Positions 50,093-59,042 are shown, counted from the stretch's first letter. The stretch is 64,000 nt of DNA from Paraperibacillus marinus (GCF_046237605.1 NZ_CP143542.1:4216001-4280000), one strand, 5' to 3'. A program made the numbers and translations. Notes: a model not told the origin generated them from the letters alone.

Positions 50093-50711
50093 CGATATGA
50101 TGCTTGAAGGCATAAATGACGGCCTGCGTCCGGTCCTGAACGTCGAGCTTGCTGAGAATGCTGCTGACATGGACTTTGACAGTCTTTAACGCTATGAAAA
50201 GTTCATCTGCAATATCCTGGTTTGTTTTCCCATGAGTCATCAGGAGGAGAATTTCTTTTTCACGTGCTGTCAGCTGCTCATGCGGCAGGGCTTTCTGGCG
50301 CATTTTCACCATCATTTTCCCGGTCACCTCCGGCTCGAGCACACTCTGCCCGCCATAGGTGCTGCGTACAGCCTCCGCTATTTCACCGGCCCGAGATGTT
50401 TTCAGTAAATAGCTTGAAGCACCTGCTTCAAGTGCCGGATATACTTTTTCATCATCAATGAAGCTCGTTACGATGATGATCTTTGCCTCCGGCCACTCAG
50501 CCATGATTCTTGTGGTCGCTTCAATGCCGTCCATTTCCTTCATCACCAGATCCATGAGGATAATATCCGGCCTCAATTCAAGGGCAAGCTTCACAGCCTC
50601 CCTGCCGTTTTCCGCCTCCCCGGCGACTGTAATATCAGGCTGAGCCGACAGATAAGACCCCACGCCGAGCCGTACCATTTCATGATCATCCACCAGCAAT
50701 ACTCGTATCAT
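50085..50711 (-). CDS. liaR: Response regulator LiaR
   Basis: NarL/LuxR-type regulator of the cell-envelope stress response. The 208 residues have a receiver domain with VDDHE and phospho-acceptor Asp54 (IILMDLVMKEMDG) and a C-terminal LuxR helix-turn-helix (LTAREKEILLLMTHGKTNQDIADELF). It follows liaS by 4 bp. Staphylococcal VraR is homologous. Confidence 0.94.
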   Translation of the reverse strand: MIRVLLVDDHEMVRLGVGSYLSAQPDITVAGEAENGREAVKLALELRPDIILMDLVMKEMDGIEATTRIMAEWPEAKIIIVTSFIDDEKVYPALEAGASSYLLKTSRAGEIAEAVRSTYGGQSVLEPEVTGKMMVKMRQKALPHEQLTAREKEILLLMTHGKTNQDIADELFIALKTVKVHVSSILSKLDVQDRTQAVIYAFKHHIVK

Positions 50712-50715
50712 ACTC

Positions 50716-51744
50716 TCATCCTTCCTGGATTACCGGGACCTTGACTTCAAGGCGCGACCCTTTATTTTTCACACTGACAAGCTTGAATGTGCCGCCAATC
50801 TCAAGAGCTCTTTCCTGCATATTCTGCATGCCGTAAGAACCTGTTTTGGCTTCATCCACATCAAATCCTACACCGTCATCCGAAATCCGCATGATGATGA
50901 AGCCATCCCTCTTGATGAGGAGAACCTCAAGAGAAGATGCCTTGGAATGCCTCAGGGTATTAGAGACCGACTCCTGCAGGATCCGGAACAGGTGATCCTC
51001 GATTCCCTTGTCAGCTCCCACAGGTTCCAGCTTCCACGAAAGCTCCAGAGGCACTTTATGTTCAAGCTCGGCCAGCAGCTCCTGTATTCCTTCATGCAGC
51101 GTCTTTCCCTTCAGCGGCGCCGGCCGCAGGTGAAGAAGCAGGGCGCGCATCTCAAGCTGGGACTGGTGGATCATGCCCTCTACCAGCTTCAGCTGTGAGT
51201 CCCTGAGCGAATCGGGTCCATCCGCTGATTCGTTAATCGCAGACATCAGCATGGAAGCGGCAAAGAGCTGCTGGCTGACAGAGTCGTGAAGCTCGCGGGC
51301 GAGCCGGTTTCGTTCCCGGGAGACAATCTCCTGGATTCTTTTCTCCTGGACTTCTGCCTTTTCGTTTGCAAACTTTTGGGACTGCTTGATCTGCTCCTTC
51401 ATATGAATGCGGATACTGTCCATCTTCCTCCGGATGCCGGCAATTTCTGAGAGTGCATCCTTTGCCTCGGCAATATCACGGCCGGCTTCCAGGTCATACA
51501 GGCCGTCGCTGATCGTCTTGACCTGCCTCTTCCAGTAAAGCCCTGATCCGGTGCCGAATATAAGGCCGGCAGTGAGGCTGATCCCGGCGAGAAACAGAAT
51601 CGCCGGAAAATCATAGATCTCCTTTTCCCATAGCAGCTTCCATGACTGGAGCGGAAAAATGATGAAGTAGAGGGGAGAAAGGAGAGCAAACAGCACGAAG
51701 GAAAAGAGAATGCCGGCCGCCGTCTGGCGGAGAACGATATTCAT
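50716..51744 (-). CDS. liaS: Sensor histidine kinase LiaS
   Basis: Membrane kinase of the intramembrane-sensing class that reports lipid II-cycle damage. The 342 residues have two transmembrane helices (9-31 and about 47-68) with a very short extracellular loop, and a HAMP-like segment. HisKA_3 carries phospho-His153 in LARELHDSVSQQL, and the ATPase domain carries ISDDGVGFD and GSYGMQNMQERA. It overlaps liaF by 4 bp (ATGA). Confidence 0.94.
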   Translation of the reverse strand: MNIVLRQTAAGILFSFVLFALLSPLYFIIFPLQSWKLLWEKEIYDFPAILFLAGISLTAGLIFGTGSGLYWKRQVKTISDGLYDLEAGRDIAEAKDALSEIAGIRRKMDSIRIHMKEQIKQSQKFANEKAEVQEKRIQEIVSRERNRLARELHDSVSQQLFAASMLMSAINESADGPDSLRDSQLKLVEGMIHQSQLEMRALLLHLRPAPLKGKTLHEGIQELLAELEHKVPLELSWKLEPVGADKGIEDHLFRILQESVSNTLRHSKASSLEVLLIKRDGFIIMRISDDGVGFDVDEAKTGSYGMQNMQERALEIGGTFKLVSVKNKGSRLEVKVPVIQEG

Positions 51745-52472
51745 ATTCTCTTCACCTCTAAATCTCCAGAGAAAAAGGAAGTCATGATTTTCACCTTCTG
51801 CCCGGCCTCATCATATCCCGCTGTCTGGCAGGAAAGATTTTTGCTGAATATCCTCGGCTCCCATTCATCAAGGATCCGGGCCGAGCCAATAACGGCCGAA
51901 TGGTTGACGCTGATCTCCATATCATATGGCACGTGAATCCGTACATTTCCAATAATGTGGCGGATAAAAATGACAGACTGCCCCTTTGGGAGGACGGTGT
52001 TGGATAAGTCGATTTCTGTATCGCCAAATGCTCCCTGAATGTTGATGTCATTCCATTCATACACATGCTCGCCCACGGATTTGGACCCATAAAAGCGGTT
52101 CTGCAGGAGCGATTCCTTTTTTATCAGTGACTCTTTCTCCACCTCTGTTTTTTCTAAAACAATCGGGCGGATTTTACGCGGCTCTTTCTTTGATTGTTGA
52201 TAAAGAATAAAAAAATAAGCAATCAATGCAAGTATGAAAAACTTGGCAGCAAACATCCTGAGCACTGCCGCGGCCAGGGAGAATACACCGAGCCAGAATA
52301 ATATCTTTCCATATGTTTTCGTATATCTCTTCTTCCCTATATAGATAAACAGGATTGAAAGCAAGAGGGAGAAAACCAGGCCGCTGTGGAAAAATAATAG
52401 CTCTATGAAGATCAAGAATACAGACAGCCAGATCAAAAGATTAATATGGCCGGTGTTCAATTTATTCAGCAC
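51741..52472 (-). CDS. liaF: LiaF, negative regulator of LiaRS
   Basis: Membrane inhibitor of LiaS. I place the start at GTG 52472: AAAGGGGG is 7 bases upstream and the result is 243 residues, close to the 241 of B. subtilis LiaF. Three to four hydrophobic segments fill residues 10-90. A cytosolic DUF2154 beta-helix domain follows (FGDTEIDLSNTVLPKGQSV, VRIHVPYDMEI). It is coupled to liaS by overlap. Confidence 0.92.
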   Translation of the reverse strand: MLNKLNTGHINLLIWLSVFLIFIELLFFHSGLVFSLLLSILFIYIGKKRYTKTYGKILFWLGVFSLAAAVLRMFAAKFFILALIAYFFILYQQSKKEPRKIRPIVLEKTEVEKESLIKKESLLQNRFYGSKSVGEHVYEWNDINIQGAFGDTEIDLSNTVLPKGQSVIFIRHIIGNVRIHVPYDMEISVNHSAVIGSARILDEWEPRIFSKNLSCQTAGYDEAGQKVKIMTSFFSGDLEVKRI

Positions 52473-52557
52473 GGCGTTTCCCCCTTTCAAAGACATTTCT
52501 ACGGTTTAAGAGGCGAAAGCAGTATCTTTCGCCTCTCTCCAATATATCATGAGTTTC

Positions 52558-53199
52558 TTATGAAATAGAATGGGTTTCTTTATCCTGCAAATCTTTTTCA
52601 AGCAACGCAATTCGGCTGTCGATCGTGCTCTCCATATAAGAAGAAGCGGTTTTCTGTTCCAGGCGGCCAATATAGCCCTCACATTCCCCGAAGCGGGATG
52701 ATTTGCTGCCATATCCGCCCTGCATAACCTTATTGATCTTGTGGCTGGCTCTGGCTGCGTTTTCCTTGCCCATCAGTTCCATGCGTTTGATCTGCATGTC
52801 TTTTAATTTATGCTTCATTTCCTCGTATCTTCTCTCAAGATCCGCCAGCTGGCCTGCAGCCTCGGTATGAACGGTTTTAATATAGGCTGCTCTTTCCGTA
52901 TACTGGCTGGCCTCTGCCTGAGCAAAATCGTGCAGTCCTTGTTCATTGGCCCTCTGTGCAATGTCTGCCTGGACTTTCCGCTTCTCGGCCATCTCAAGCG
53001 CACCTTGATATTCCCGGTTGAATTCTTCTGTGAGCAGCGACTGGCGCTCCACCAGCTTACTCACCCGCTCTGCTTCTTTTTCACATTCCCGCAGATACTG
53101 ATTCAGCAGTGCCAGCGGATTTTTTTGTTCCTTTTGGTCCAGCAGCTCGTGGAAATCAGCTGCTACTGTGTTTTTCAATCTGGTGAATAAGTTATTCAT
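52558..53199 (-). CDS. liaH: LiaH, PspA/IM30-family phage-shock protein
   Basis: ESCRT-III-like coiled-coil protein that coats and protects stressed membrane. The 213 residues are nearly all helix: NNLFTRLKNTVAADFHELLDQKE at the start, then long heptad coiled coils (about 30-140), and a charged C-terminal helix. It lies 24 bp after liaI. In B. subtilis LiaH is the main target of LiaR. Confidence 0.93.
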   Translation of the reverse strand: MNNLFTRLKNTVAADFHELLDQKEQKNPLALLNQYLRECEKEAERVSKLVERQSLLTEEFNREYQGALEMAEKRKVQADIAQRANEQGLHDFAQAEASQYTERAAYIKTVHTEAAGQLADLERRYEEMKHKLKDMQIKRMELMGKENAARASHKINKVMQGGYGSKSSRFGECEGYIGRLEQKTASSYMESTIDSRIALLEKDLQDKETHSIS

Positions 53200-53223
53200 C
53201 TCAAGTCTCTCCTTTGTTTTTCC

Positions 53224-53559
53224 TTATTTTAGACGTGCCCATTCTTTCTCGAAATTCACAAATGGATCATTTTCAACTCTGTCTTCCTTTTCTTTGTTCC
53301 AATTTTTCCAGATCAGGTATAAAACATAGGCTGCTGCCACTCCAATAAGTGCCGGCACATTGGAGATGGAGCCTGCGATGGCAACCAGGCCAAGCATGCC
53401 CCAGGCAGCTTTGCCCCAGGCGGATTCCGCCTTCATGAATTTTTTCGCTGCAAAGTATAGGACAGCAAGCCCTATCGCAAGGCCGATCATTGGTGCAAGG
53501 TTCGCAATCAATATGATTGCTGCAGCTGCCCCTCCTGCAATCAAACCAGCTTTTTTCAT
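53224..53559 (-). CDS. liaI: LiaI-like membrane anchor protein
   Basis: A 111-residue membrane protein with three hydrophobic segments (4-21, 24-42 and 52-84) and a charged C-terminal tail (WNKEKEDRVENDPFVNFEKEW). By place (first gene before liaH) it is the counterpart of LiaI, which anchors LiaH at the membrane; sequence similarity to LiaI is only general. ATG follows AGGGAGG. Upstream, TTGAAA-N17-TATGGA on the minus strand (53606-53634) is a possible promoter; I could not fix a LiaR box with confidence. Confidence 0.83.
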   Translation of the reverse strand: MKKAGLIAGGAAAAIILIANLAPMIGLAIGLAVLYFAAKKFMKAESAWGKAAWGMLGLVAIAGSISNVPALIGVAAAYVLYLIWKNWNKEKEDRVENDPFVNFEKEWARLK

Positions 53560-53795
53560 AAGTTTGTGCCTCCCTTCTTATAGTTCTATCTTAACGATCT
53601 GCTGTATTTTCCATAACGTACCACGGCTATATTTTCAATTAGGTCCTGAGGCGTAGTTAAAATGGGATAGCTTGCGTTTCCCCGGCCGGCATAAGGGTAA
53701 ATTTTGTGAGAATGGGTATTCATAATCTAAAAATGGAAAAAATAAGGCGAAATGTGGATTTTCATTCCAGATCGATCCTATTAGGAGGTACGCTG

Positions 53796-55334
53796 ATGTC
53801 AGAACACCCTTTTAAACCGATGCCCGAAAAGCCTGAGCCTTACTGGAGGACGAGTGCGGAGATCAAGTCCTTCCCAGCTCTTAATGAAAACAAGGAAACT
53901 GATGTATTAATCATTGGCGGCGGAATCACCGGCGTCACAGCCGCTTATCTTCTCGCGAAGGAAGGGCGAAAAGTGACCTTGATCGACGCAGGGCGTGTCC
54001 TGAATGGCATTACCGGTCATACCACCGCCAAGATCTCTTCCCAGCACAGCCTGATTTATGACAAGCTGATCAAGGAAAGCGGCGAAGAACATGCAAAGCT
54101 GTATTATGAAGCCAATCAAAATGCGCTTCAATTTATAAAGAAAACAGTGGAGGAGAATGGAATTTCCTGCGATTTTTCCACTCAGGATTCCTATGTATTC
54201 ACGGAGGACAGCGCTTACCTGCCTAAGCTTGAGGATGAAGTGCGGGCCTATGAACAGCTCGGGATTGACGGGACATTCGTCCAGGAAACCCCGCTGTCCT
54301 TCCCTGTCAAAGGGGCCGTGCTCATGCGGAACCAGGCGCAATTCCATCCCCTGCAATATCTTTCATACCTGGTGGACCAGATTGTGTCGCTTGGCGGCGA
54401 GATTTATGAAAACACCGTGGCCGGCGATGTAGAAAACGGCCCGCCTGCCGTTCTCACCCTGAAAAACGATGCTAAAAACGAAATCACCTGCCAGTCCATG
54501 CTGATCTGCTCGCACTACCCTTTCTATGCTCAAGAAGGGAAATATTTTGCAAGGCTCCAGCAGGAACGCTCATATGTAATTGCCGTAAAGACGGAGAAGG
54601 AATTCCCGGGCGGAATGTATATCAACGCAGAGAAACCGACCCGCTCCCTCCGGTATACAATGTTCGACGGAGAGAAGGCGGTCCTCTTTGGCGGGGACGG
54701 CCACAAAACGGGGCAGGATCTCGATACACAGGATTATTATGAAGAACTGGTCCCCTATGCCGAAAAGACATATGGAGTGAAGGAAATCCCGTATAAATGG
54801 TCTGCCCAGGATATCCACACCCTTGACAGCATTCCCTATATCGGGAACCTGACAGAGGATTATGATCATGTGTATGTGGCAACCGGTTTTGCAAAATGGG
54901 GGATGACAAACGGGACAAACGCAGCCCTCATGCTCAGGGACTATGTGATGGGCCGCGAGAATCCCTATAACGAAGTCTTCACACCCCGCCGTGTGAATGC
55001 CGGCACAAGTGTGAAAAATTTTGTCAAAGAAAACCTCGATGTGGCGAAGCACTTCATTGAGGGCAAGCTGGACAAACCCAACCACACACTGGATGAAGTA
55101 GGCATAGACGAAGCAAAAGTGGTCGAGGTCAACGGACAGAGGGCCGGGGCTTACCGCGATAAAGGCGGGCAGCTTCATGTGATAGATACGACCTGTACCC
55201 ACATGCTTTGTGAGCTGAACTGGAATAATGGGGACCGCTCCTGGGACTGTCCATGCCATGGATCAAGATTCTCGGTAACCGGGGATGTGCTAGAAGGACC
55301 GGCCAAGAAGCCGCTGAAGAAAATCGACTTTTAA
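53796..55334 (+). CDS. yhfW: FAD-dependent oxidoreductase with Rieske domain (YhfW)
   Basis: A 512-residue two-domain redox protein. ATG 53796 follows TTAGGAGG; the longer open frame lacks a site. Residues 35-400 are a DAO-type FAD domain (VLIIGGGITGVTAAYLLAKEG). Residues 420-512 are a Rieske [2Fe-2S] domain, ligands in DTTCTHMLCELNW and CPCHGSRFS. The substrate is unknown; B. subtilis YhfW has the same fusion. Monocistronic. Confidence 0.9.
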   Translation: MSEHPFKPMPEKPEPYWRTSAEIKSFPALNENKETDVLIIGGGITGVTAAYLLAKEGRKVTLIDAGRVLNGITGHTTAKISSQHSLIYDKLIKESGEEHAKLYYEANQNALQFIKKTVEENGISCDFSTQDSYVFTEDSAYLPKLEDEVRAYEQLGIDGTFVQETPLSFPVKGAVLMRNQAQFHPLQYLSYLVDQIVSLGGEIYENTVAGDVENGPPAVLTLKNDAKNEITCQSMLICSHYPFYAQEGKYFARLQQERSYVIAVKTEKEFPGGMYINAEKPTRSLRYTMFDGEKAVLFGGDGHKTGQDLDTQDYYEELVPYAEKTYGVKEIPYKWSAQDIHTLDSIPYIGNLTEDYDHVYVATGFAKWGMTNGTNAALMLRDYVMGRENPYNEVFTPRRVNAGTSVKNFVKENLDVAKHFIEGKLDKPNHTLDEVGIDEAKVVEVNGQRAGAYRDKGGQLHVIDTTCTHMLCELNWNNGDRSWDCPCHGSRFSVTGDVLEGPAKKPLKKIDF

Positions 55335-55349
55335 TTAATTCCAACTGGC

Positions 55350-55374
55350 CCGGGAGAATATCCCGGGCTTTGCT
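55350..55374 (+). terminator. Terminator after yhfW
   Basis: GCCCGGGA pairs with TCCCGGGC, followed by a short TTTG tract. Confidence 0.65.
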
Positions 55375-55410
55375 GCGCCGCTGAATTTCTGTCAGCAGTT
55401 CAAAATCGAA

Positions 55411-55549
55411 AGCGGCGAGTAAATCAGTCCTTTCGGATAGTAAAATCCCCTTTTCGGATAGTAAATGTTCATTTCGGATAGTAAAGTAGGCGGTTTGGAT
55501 AGTAAGATCTGGAGTTCTGATAGTAAAGGTCTCAGTTCGGCGAGAAAAG
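55411..55549 (+). repeat. Array B of seven 20-21 bp spaced repeats
   Basis: The cores begin at 55419, 55440, 55461, 55481, 55502, 55523 and 55544 (GTAAA, or GTAAG and GAAAA in two units), steps of 21, 21, 20, 21, 21 and 21 bp. The last unit region GATAGTAAAGGTCTCA (55519-55534) is identical to array A (39482-39497). It lies between convergent yhfW and the Gfo/Idh gene. The rest of the 428-bp gap is AT-rich without a gene. Confidence 0.9.
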
Positions 55550-55762
55550 GGCTGCTCAGCACCATAATGATGCTTCTCTGAGGTGAAAAACAGATAATTT
55601 TAATTAAAATTACAGGTAAGTGAACGAAAAACACCAGAAAATAAGAAATACGGTAAAACGTGCTATTTTATCACCTGATCAATTGTAGGTTATAAAACCT
55701 TGCTACCTAAAACAAGAGGATAAATTAAATAGAGACTGACCCAAAAGGCCAGCCTCCTGTTT

Positions 55763-56746
55763 TTATTTTTCTGTGCCAAACACGATGCCATTCTGCTTCC
55801 TGGCCTCTTCCGTGATAGACAGGACGAGGCGGCTTAATTCCTTAAGCTTCTCATATTGAACCTTGTCCCCTGTTTCTATGACAGATACCAGATTCTCAAT
55901 TTCATACAACATGTCGTTTTCCACCTGCTGAGTTCCAAGGCTTTCTTTTTCACGGGTGCCGTTATCAACGAAGGAGATCCTCCCGATCGGCGATACCTTA
56001 TCCAGGATGAACGATCCCTTTTCTCCATGGATTTCACTTTCAATATACGATTGCGAAATTTTCGAGAAAAGGACGGTACAGACGAAGGAGCCGTATTCCA
56101 GTACAAGTGTCCCGCTTCCGTCCGCGCCGTTTCTGAGAAGTACCGGATGGTAGCTGATCTTTTCCGGTTTCCCGAACAGACCCGCTGCCACATAAAGGGG
56201 ATAAACCCCGAGATCGGTCATGGCTCCGCCTGAAAATTCAGGTGAGAAAACATTCGGATCCTGTCCATCAAGGAACGCATCATAGCGCGAGGAGTACTGA
56301 AGATAATGAAAGAGGGCGCTGCGGATTGTCCCGGCCTTTTCCAGTTTATCTTTTAAAATTTCAAAATTAGGTGAGTGGATGTTCCGAATCGCTTCAAGTA
56401 CATACACGCCATGCTCTTCTGCAAGCTGATAAATCTCATCCCATTCCTTCAGATTGGAGAAAATAGGCTTTTCACAGATCACATGCTTTCCATGCTGAAT
56501 CAGCACCTTTGCCTGTTCAAAATGGTGCGAATTGGGTGATGCTATGTATACTGCTTCGACCTGTTCGCTTGCTGCCATTTCCTCCAGGTCGTTAAATGCA
56601 TATTCAGCCCCATGCTTTGCAGCGAACTTCTCTGCCTTTTCCACCGAGCGTGAATACACAGATGTCAGGGTTAAACGCCCCGAAGAAGCTGCTGCCTCAA
56701 TAAATGATTCCGTTATCCAGCTTGTACCGATCGTTCCCAGCTTCAA
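55763..56746 (-). CDS. Gfo/Idh/MocA-family oxidoreductase
   Basis: NAD(P)-dependent dehydrogenase, probably acting on a sugar or polyol. The 327 residues have an N-terminal Rossmann fold (LGTIGTSWITESFIEAA), VYIASPNSHHFEQAK, and the catalytic signature Lys in VICEKPIFSN near 95. The C-terminal beta-sheet domain has GGAMTDLGVYPLYVAAGLFG. It resembles the YulF/YrbE group but the substrate cannot be named. It lies 106 bp downstream of niaP with the same polarity; no functional link is evident. Confidence 0.9.
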   Translation of the reverse strand: MKLGTIGTSWITESFIEAAASSGRLTLTSVYSRSVEKAEKFAAKHGAEYAFNDLEEMAASEQVEAVYIASPNSHHFEQAKVLIQHGKHVICEKPIFSNLKEWDEIYQLAEEHGVYVLEAIRNIHSPNFEILKDKLEKAGTIRSALFHYLQYSSRYDAFLDGQDPNVFSPEFSGGAMTDLGVYPLYVAAGLFGKPEKISYHPVLLRNGADGSGTLVLEYGSFVCTVLFSKISQSYIESEIHGEKGSFILDKVSPIGRISFVDNGTREKESLGTQQVENDMLYEIENLVSVIETGDKVQYEKLKELSRLVLSITEEARKQNGIVFGTEK

Positions 56747-56852
56747 TAAAATCGCCTCTTTCTGTTACAGATGACTTTAGTATAAGCGATTCCAGCCCGC
56801 TCATAAACCAAAAGGGCCCGGGAGCATGTAAGCCCCTGCGCCCTTCTTTGCC

Positions 56853-58073
56853 TCAGCGTTCCTGCAGCTCTATATTCCTGGTTTCTTTTCCAAAGAACAG
56901 GACAGCTGCAGCCCCAATGAGGACAGCGATGCAGAATATCGTGAAAATAGTTGTAATGGACGTCTTCTGGGCCACAAGGTAGCCGACCAGCAAGGGTCCC
57001 AGGACACCGCCGACACGGCCGAATGAAGCAGCCATCCCTGCACCCGTCCCGCGTATTATAGTCGGGTACTGCTCTGGCGTATAGGCATACAGCGCTCCCC
57101 AGGCTCCAAGATTGAAGAACGAAAGGAAAATTCCCGATCCAATCAGCATGGCAAGAGACTCAGCCTGCCCAAAGAAGTAGGCACTTACAGCGGTCCCGGC
57201 GAGATAGGTGACCAGGACAAATTTCCTTCCCATTCTTTCAATAAACCAGGCAGCCGTAAAATAGCCGGGCAGCTGGGCCAGAGTCATGATCAATACATAT
57301 TGAAAGCTCTTGATCAGGGTAAAGCCCTTCAGAACCATCACACTAGGCAGCCAGAGGAACATTCCGTAGTAAGAGAAAACCACACAGAACCACAGCACCC
57401 ACAGCGTGGCGGTCTGCTTGCGGTACTTTGGCGCCCATACACCTGCAAGATTCTGCCATACAGAAGGCTTGTCTTTGTCCTTGATGCGTTCATAACGCGG
57501 TGAATCCGGAAGATTCAGCCTTAAGTAAAGGGCATAGAACGCAGGGATGACACTGATCAGCAGCGCTGCCTTCCAGCCATACTCCGGAATCACAAAATAA
57601 GAGATCAAGGCAGCGATCAGCCAGCCGCCAGCCCAGAAGCTTTCAAGCAGGACAACCACCTGCCCGCGCTTCTCGGCAGGAACACTTTCAGATACCAGCG
57701 TGGAAGCCACCGGAAGTTCTCCCCCAAGCCCCATCCCTATAAAGAAACGAAGAATCAGGAAGGCGGCAAGAGATCCGGTGAAGGCAGACAGTCCGCTTCC
57801 GATCGAGAATAAAAGCAAGGTAATGATGAACACATTTTTACGGCCGATTCTGTCTGCCATAAGTCCGAACAGCAGGGCACCCACAGCCATGCCGATGGAG
57901 TTCACACTGCCGATCCAGCCCACCTGGCTCGAAGTAAGTCCCCAATCTGCGGCCAGTGCCACCATGATAAAGGAGAGCATGCCCACATCCATCGCATCGA
58001 ACAGCCAGCCAAGACCGGCTACCCCTAACAGTTTTTTATTATTTTTGTCAAAAGCTGCAGCACTCTTTTCCAT
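56853..58073 (-). CDS. niaP: Niacin permease NiaP (MFS)
   Basis: Major-facilitator importer of nicotinate/nicotinamide. I place the start at ATG 58073 behind CCAGGAGGG; 406 residues, twelve transmembrane helices. LLGVAGLGWLFDAMDVGMLS at the N-terminus, FGLMADRIGRKNVF in loop 2-3, GMGLGGELPVASTLVSE and WLPSVMVLKGF match the recalled B. subtilis NiaP (YceI) almost word for word. The promoter carries a NiaR-like operator, which independently supports the assignment. Confidence 0.9.
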   Translation of the reverse strand: MEKSAAAFDKNNKKLLGVAGLGWLFDAMDVGMLSFIMVALAADWGLTSSQVGWIGSVNSIGMAVGALLFGLMADRIGRKNVFIITLLLFSIGSGLSAFTGSLAAFLILRFFIGMGLGGELPVASTLVSESVPAEKRGQVVVLLESFWAGGWLIAALISYFVIPEYGWKAALLISVIPAFYALYLRLNLPDSPRYERIKDKDKPSVWQNLAGVWAPKYRKQTATLWVLWFCVVFSYYGMFLWLPSVMVLKGFTLIKSFQYVLIMTLAQLPGYFTAAWFIERMGRKFVLVTYLAGTAVSAYFFGQAESLAMLIGSGIFLSFFNLGAWGALYAYTPEQYPTIIRGTGAGMAASFGRVGGVLGPLLVGYLVAQKTSITTIFTIFCIAVLIGAAAVLFFGKETRNIELQER

Positions 58074-58103
58074 ACGACCCTCCTGGTTACTTTTCATAAA
58101 TAA

Positions 58104-58142
58104 GACACTTGAAACTATATCAAGTGTCATTACATCTGTAAA
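58104..58142 (-). promoter_or_regulatory. niaP promoter with NiaR-like operator
   Basis: On the minus strand TTTACA (58137-58142) and TATAGT (58114-58119) are 17 bp apart. ACAGATGTAATGACACTTGA (58120-58139) agrees at 15 of 20 positions with the B. subtilis NiaR (YrxA) box as I recall it. GACACTTGA and TCAAGTGTC (58104-58112 and 58120-58128) form a second perfect inverted pair around the -10. Confidence 0.65.
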
Positions 58143-58151
58143 TACCTTTTG

Positions 58152-59042
58152 CTAAAATAGGCTCTTATGAATCCAGATGGCTGCCTGGAGGCCGTCTCCC
58201 ATGGCGATTGCCACCTGTTCGGAATGGACGGTAACATCCCCTGCAGCCCATACATTCTCTACGTTGGTCATCTTGGTTCTCGGATTAACCTTAATATGGT
58301 TATTATCCATCACTTCCACACCAAGTTCTCTGGCAAGCTTCGATTTCACCTCATTGCCGCCGAATGCCAGGAAGCACTTACCGGCATCAAGCTCCTCTCC
58401 GCTTTCAAGTACAAAGCCCTGGAAGCAATGCTCGTTCCTTTTTACCCCGGCTATTTTTTCTTCTCTGTATTCGATATTTTTATCCTTCAATTTCTGCAGC
58501 AGCTCAGGTTTGACAGGTTTTTGTTCATGATTGATATAAACGATGCTGTCTGACCAATAAGAGATGGTGAGCGCCATATTTGCCCCAGGATTGCCGGACC
58601 CTGCCACAAGCGTCCGCTTGCCGCGGATTTCAAAACCATCGCAGTCCGGGCAGATATAGGCACTGTTTCCGAGACAGTGGTAAATTTCCGGAATATCAGG
58701 AATCCTGTCGAGGATGCCAGTTGCGATCAGGAGTCTTCTGGCTTCATATTCTTTTCCGTTTTTAGTTTTTATGAGGAAGCCATCATCCTTTTTCTCTGCT
58801 GACTCCGCAACATCCTCCGTAAATTGGGTGCCTACTGCTTCTGCCTGTTTCCTGCCGTTCCTCCGCAGCTCCTCTCCGCTTATTCCGTCCGGCCAGCCTA
58901 GTATGTTGTGATATTCTTTGCAAAAAACTGATCTTCCATGCTTCGAATCTATAACAAGCGCCTTACGCTGAGCCCTTCCAAGCTGTATGGCTGCCTGAAG
59001 GCCCGCAATCCCGCCGCCAATAATCACCACATCGTAAAGCAT
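58152..59042 (-). CDS. Thioredoxin-reductase-like FAD oxidoreductase
   Basis: A 296-residue two-domain flavoprotein of the low-molecular-weight thioredoxin reductase family. The FAD motif is VVIIGGGIAGLQAAIQLGRA at 5-24, the redox pair is Cys131-Pro-Asp-Cys134 in AYICPDCDGFE, a NADPH fold (VAGSGNPGANMAL) follows, and VWAAGDVTVHSEQVAIAMGDG is near the end. It differs from TrxB in the active-site dipeptide (PD rather than AT) and is shorter than TrxB (about 316), so it may reduce another disulfide such as a bacillithiol or peroxiredoxin partner; that is inference. 78 bp before niaP. Confidence 0.87.
   Translation of the reverse strand: MLYDVVIIGGGIAGLQAAIQLGRAQRKALVIDSKHGRSVFCKEYHNILGWPDGISGEELRRNGRKQAEAVGTQFTEDVAESAEKKDDGFLIKTKNGKEYEARRLLIATGILDRIPDIPEIYHCLGNSAYICPDCDGFEIRGKRTLVAGSGNPGANMALTISYWSDSIVYINHEQKPVKPELLQKLKDKNIEYREEKIAGVKRNEHCFQGFVLESGEELDAGKCFLAFGGNEVKSKLARELGVEVMDNNHIKVNPRTKMTNVENVWAAGDVTVHSEQVAIAMGDGLQAAIWIHKSLF

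Noticed and set aside
55392..55634. Minus-strand open frame with repeating LLSE/YYPK residues over array B
   Set aside because: The residue repeats are a by-product of the 21-bp DNA period; the 20-bp step shifts the frame and changes the repeat. No ribosome site, and it is not preserved in array A.
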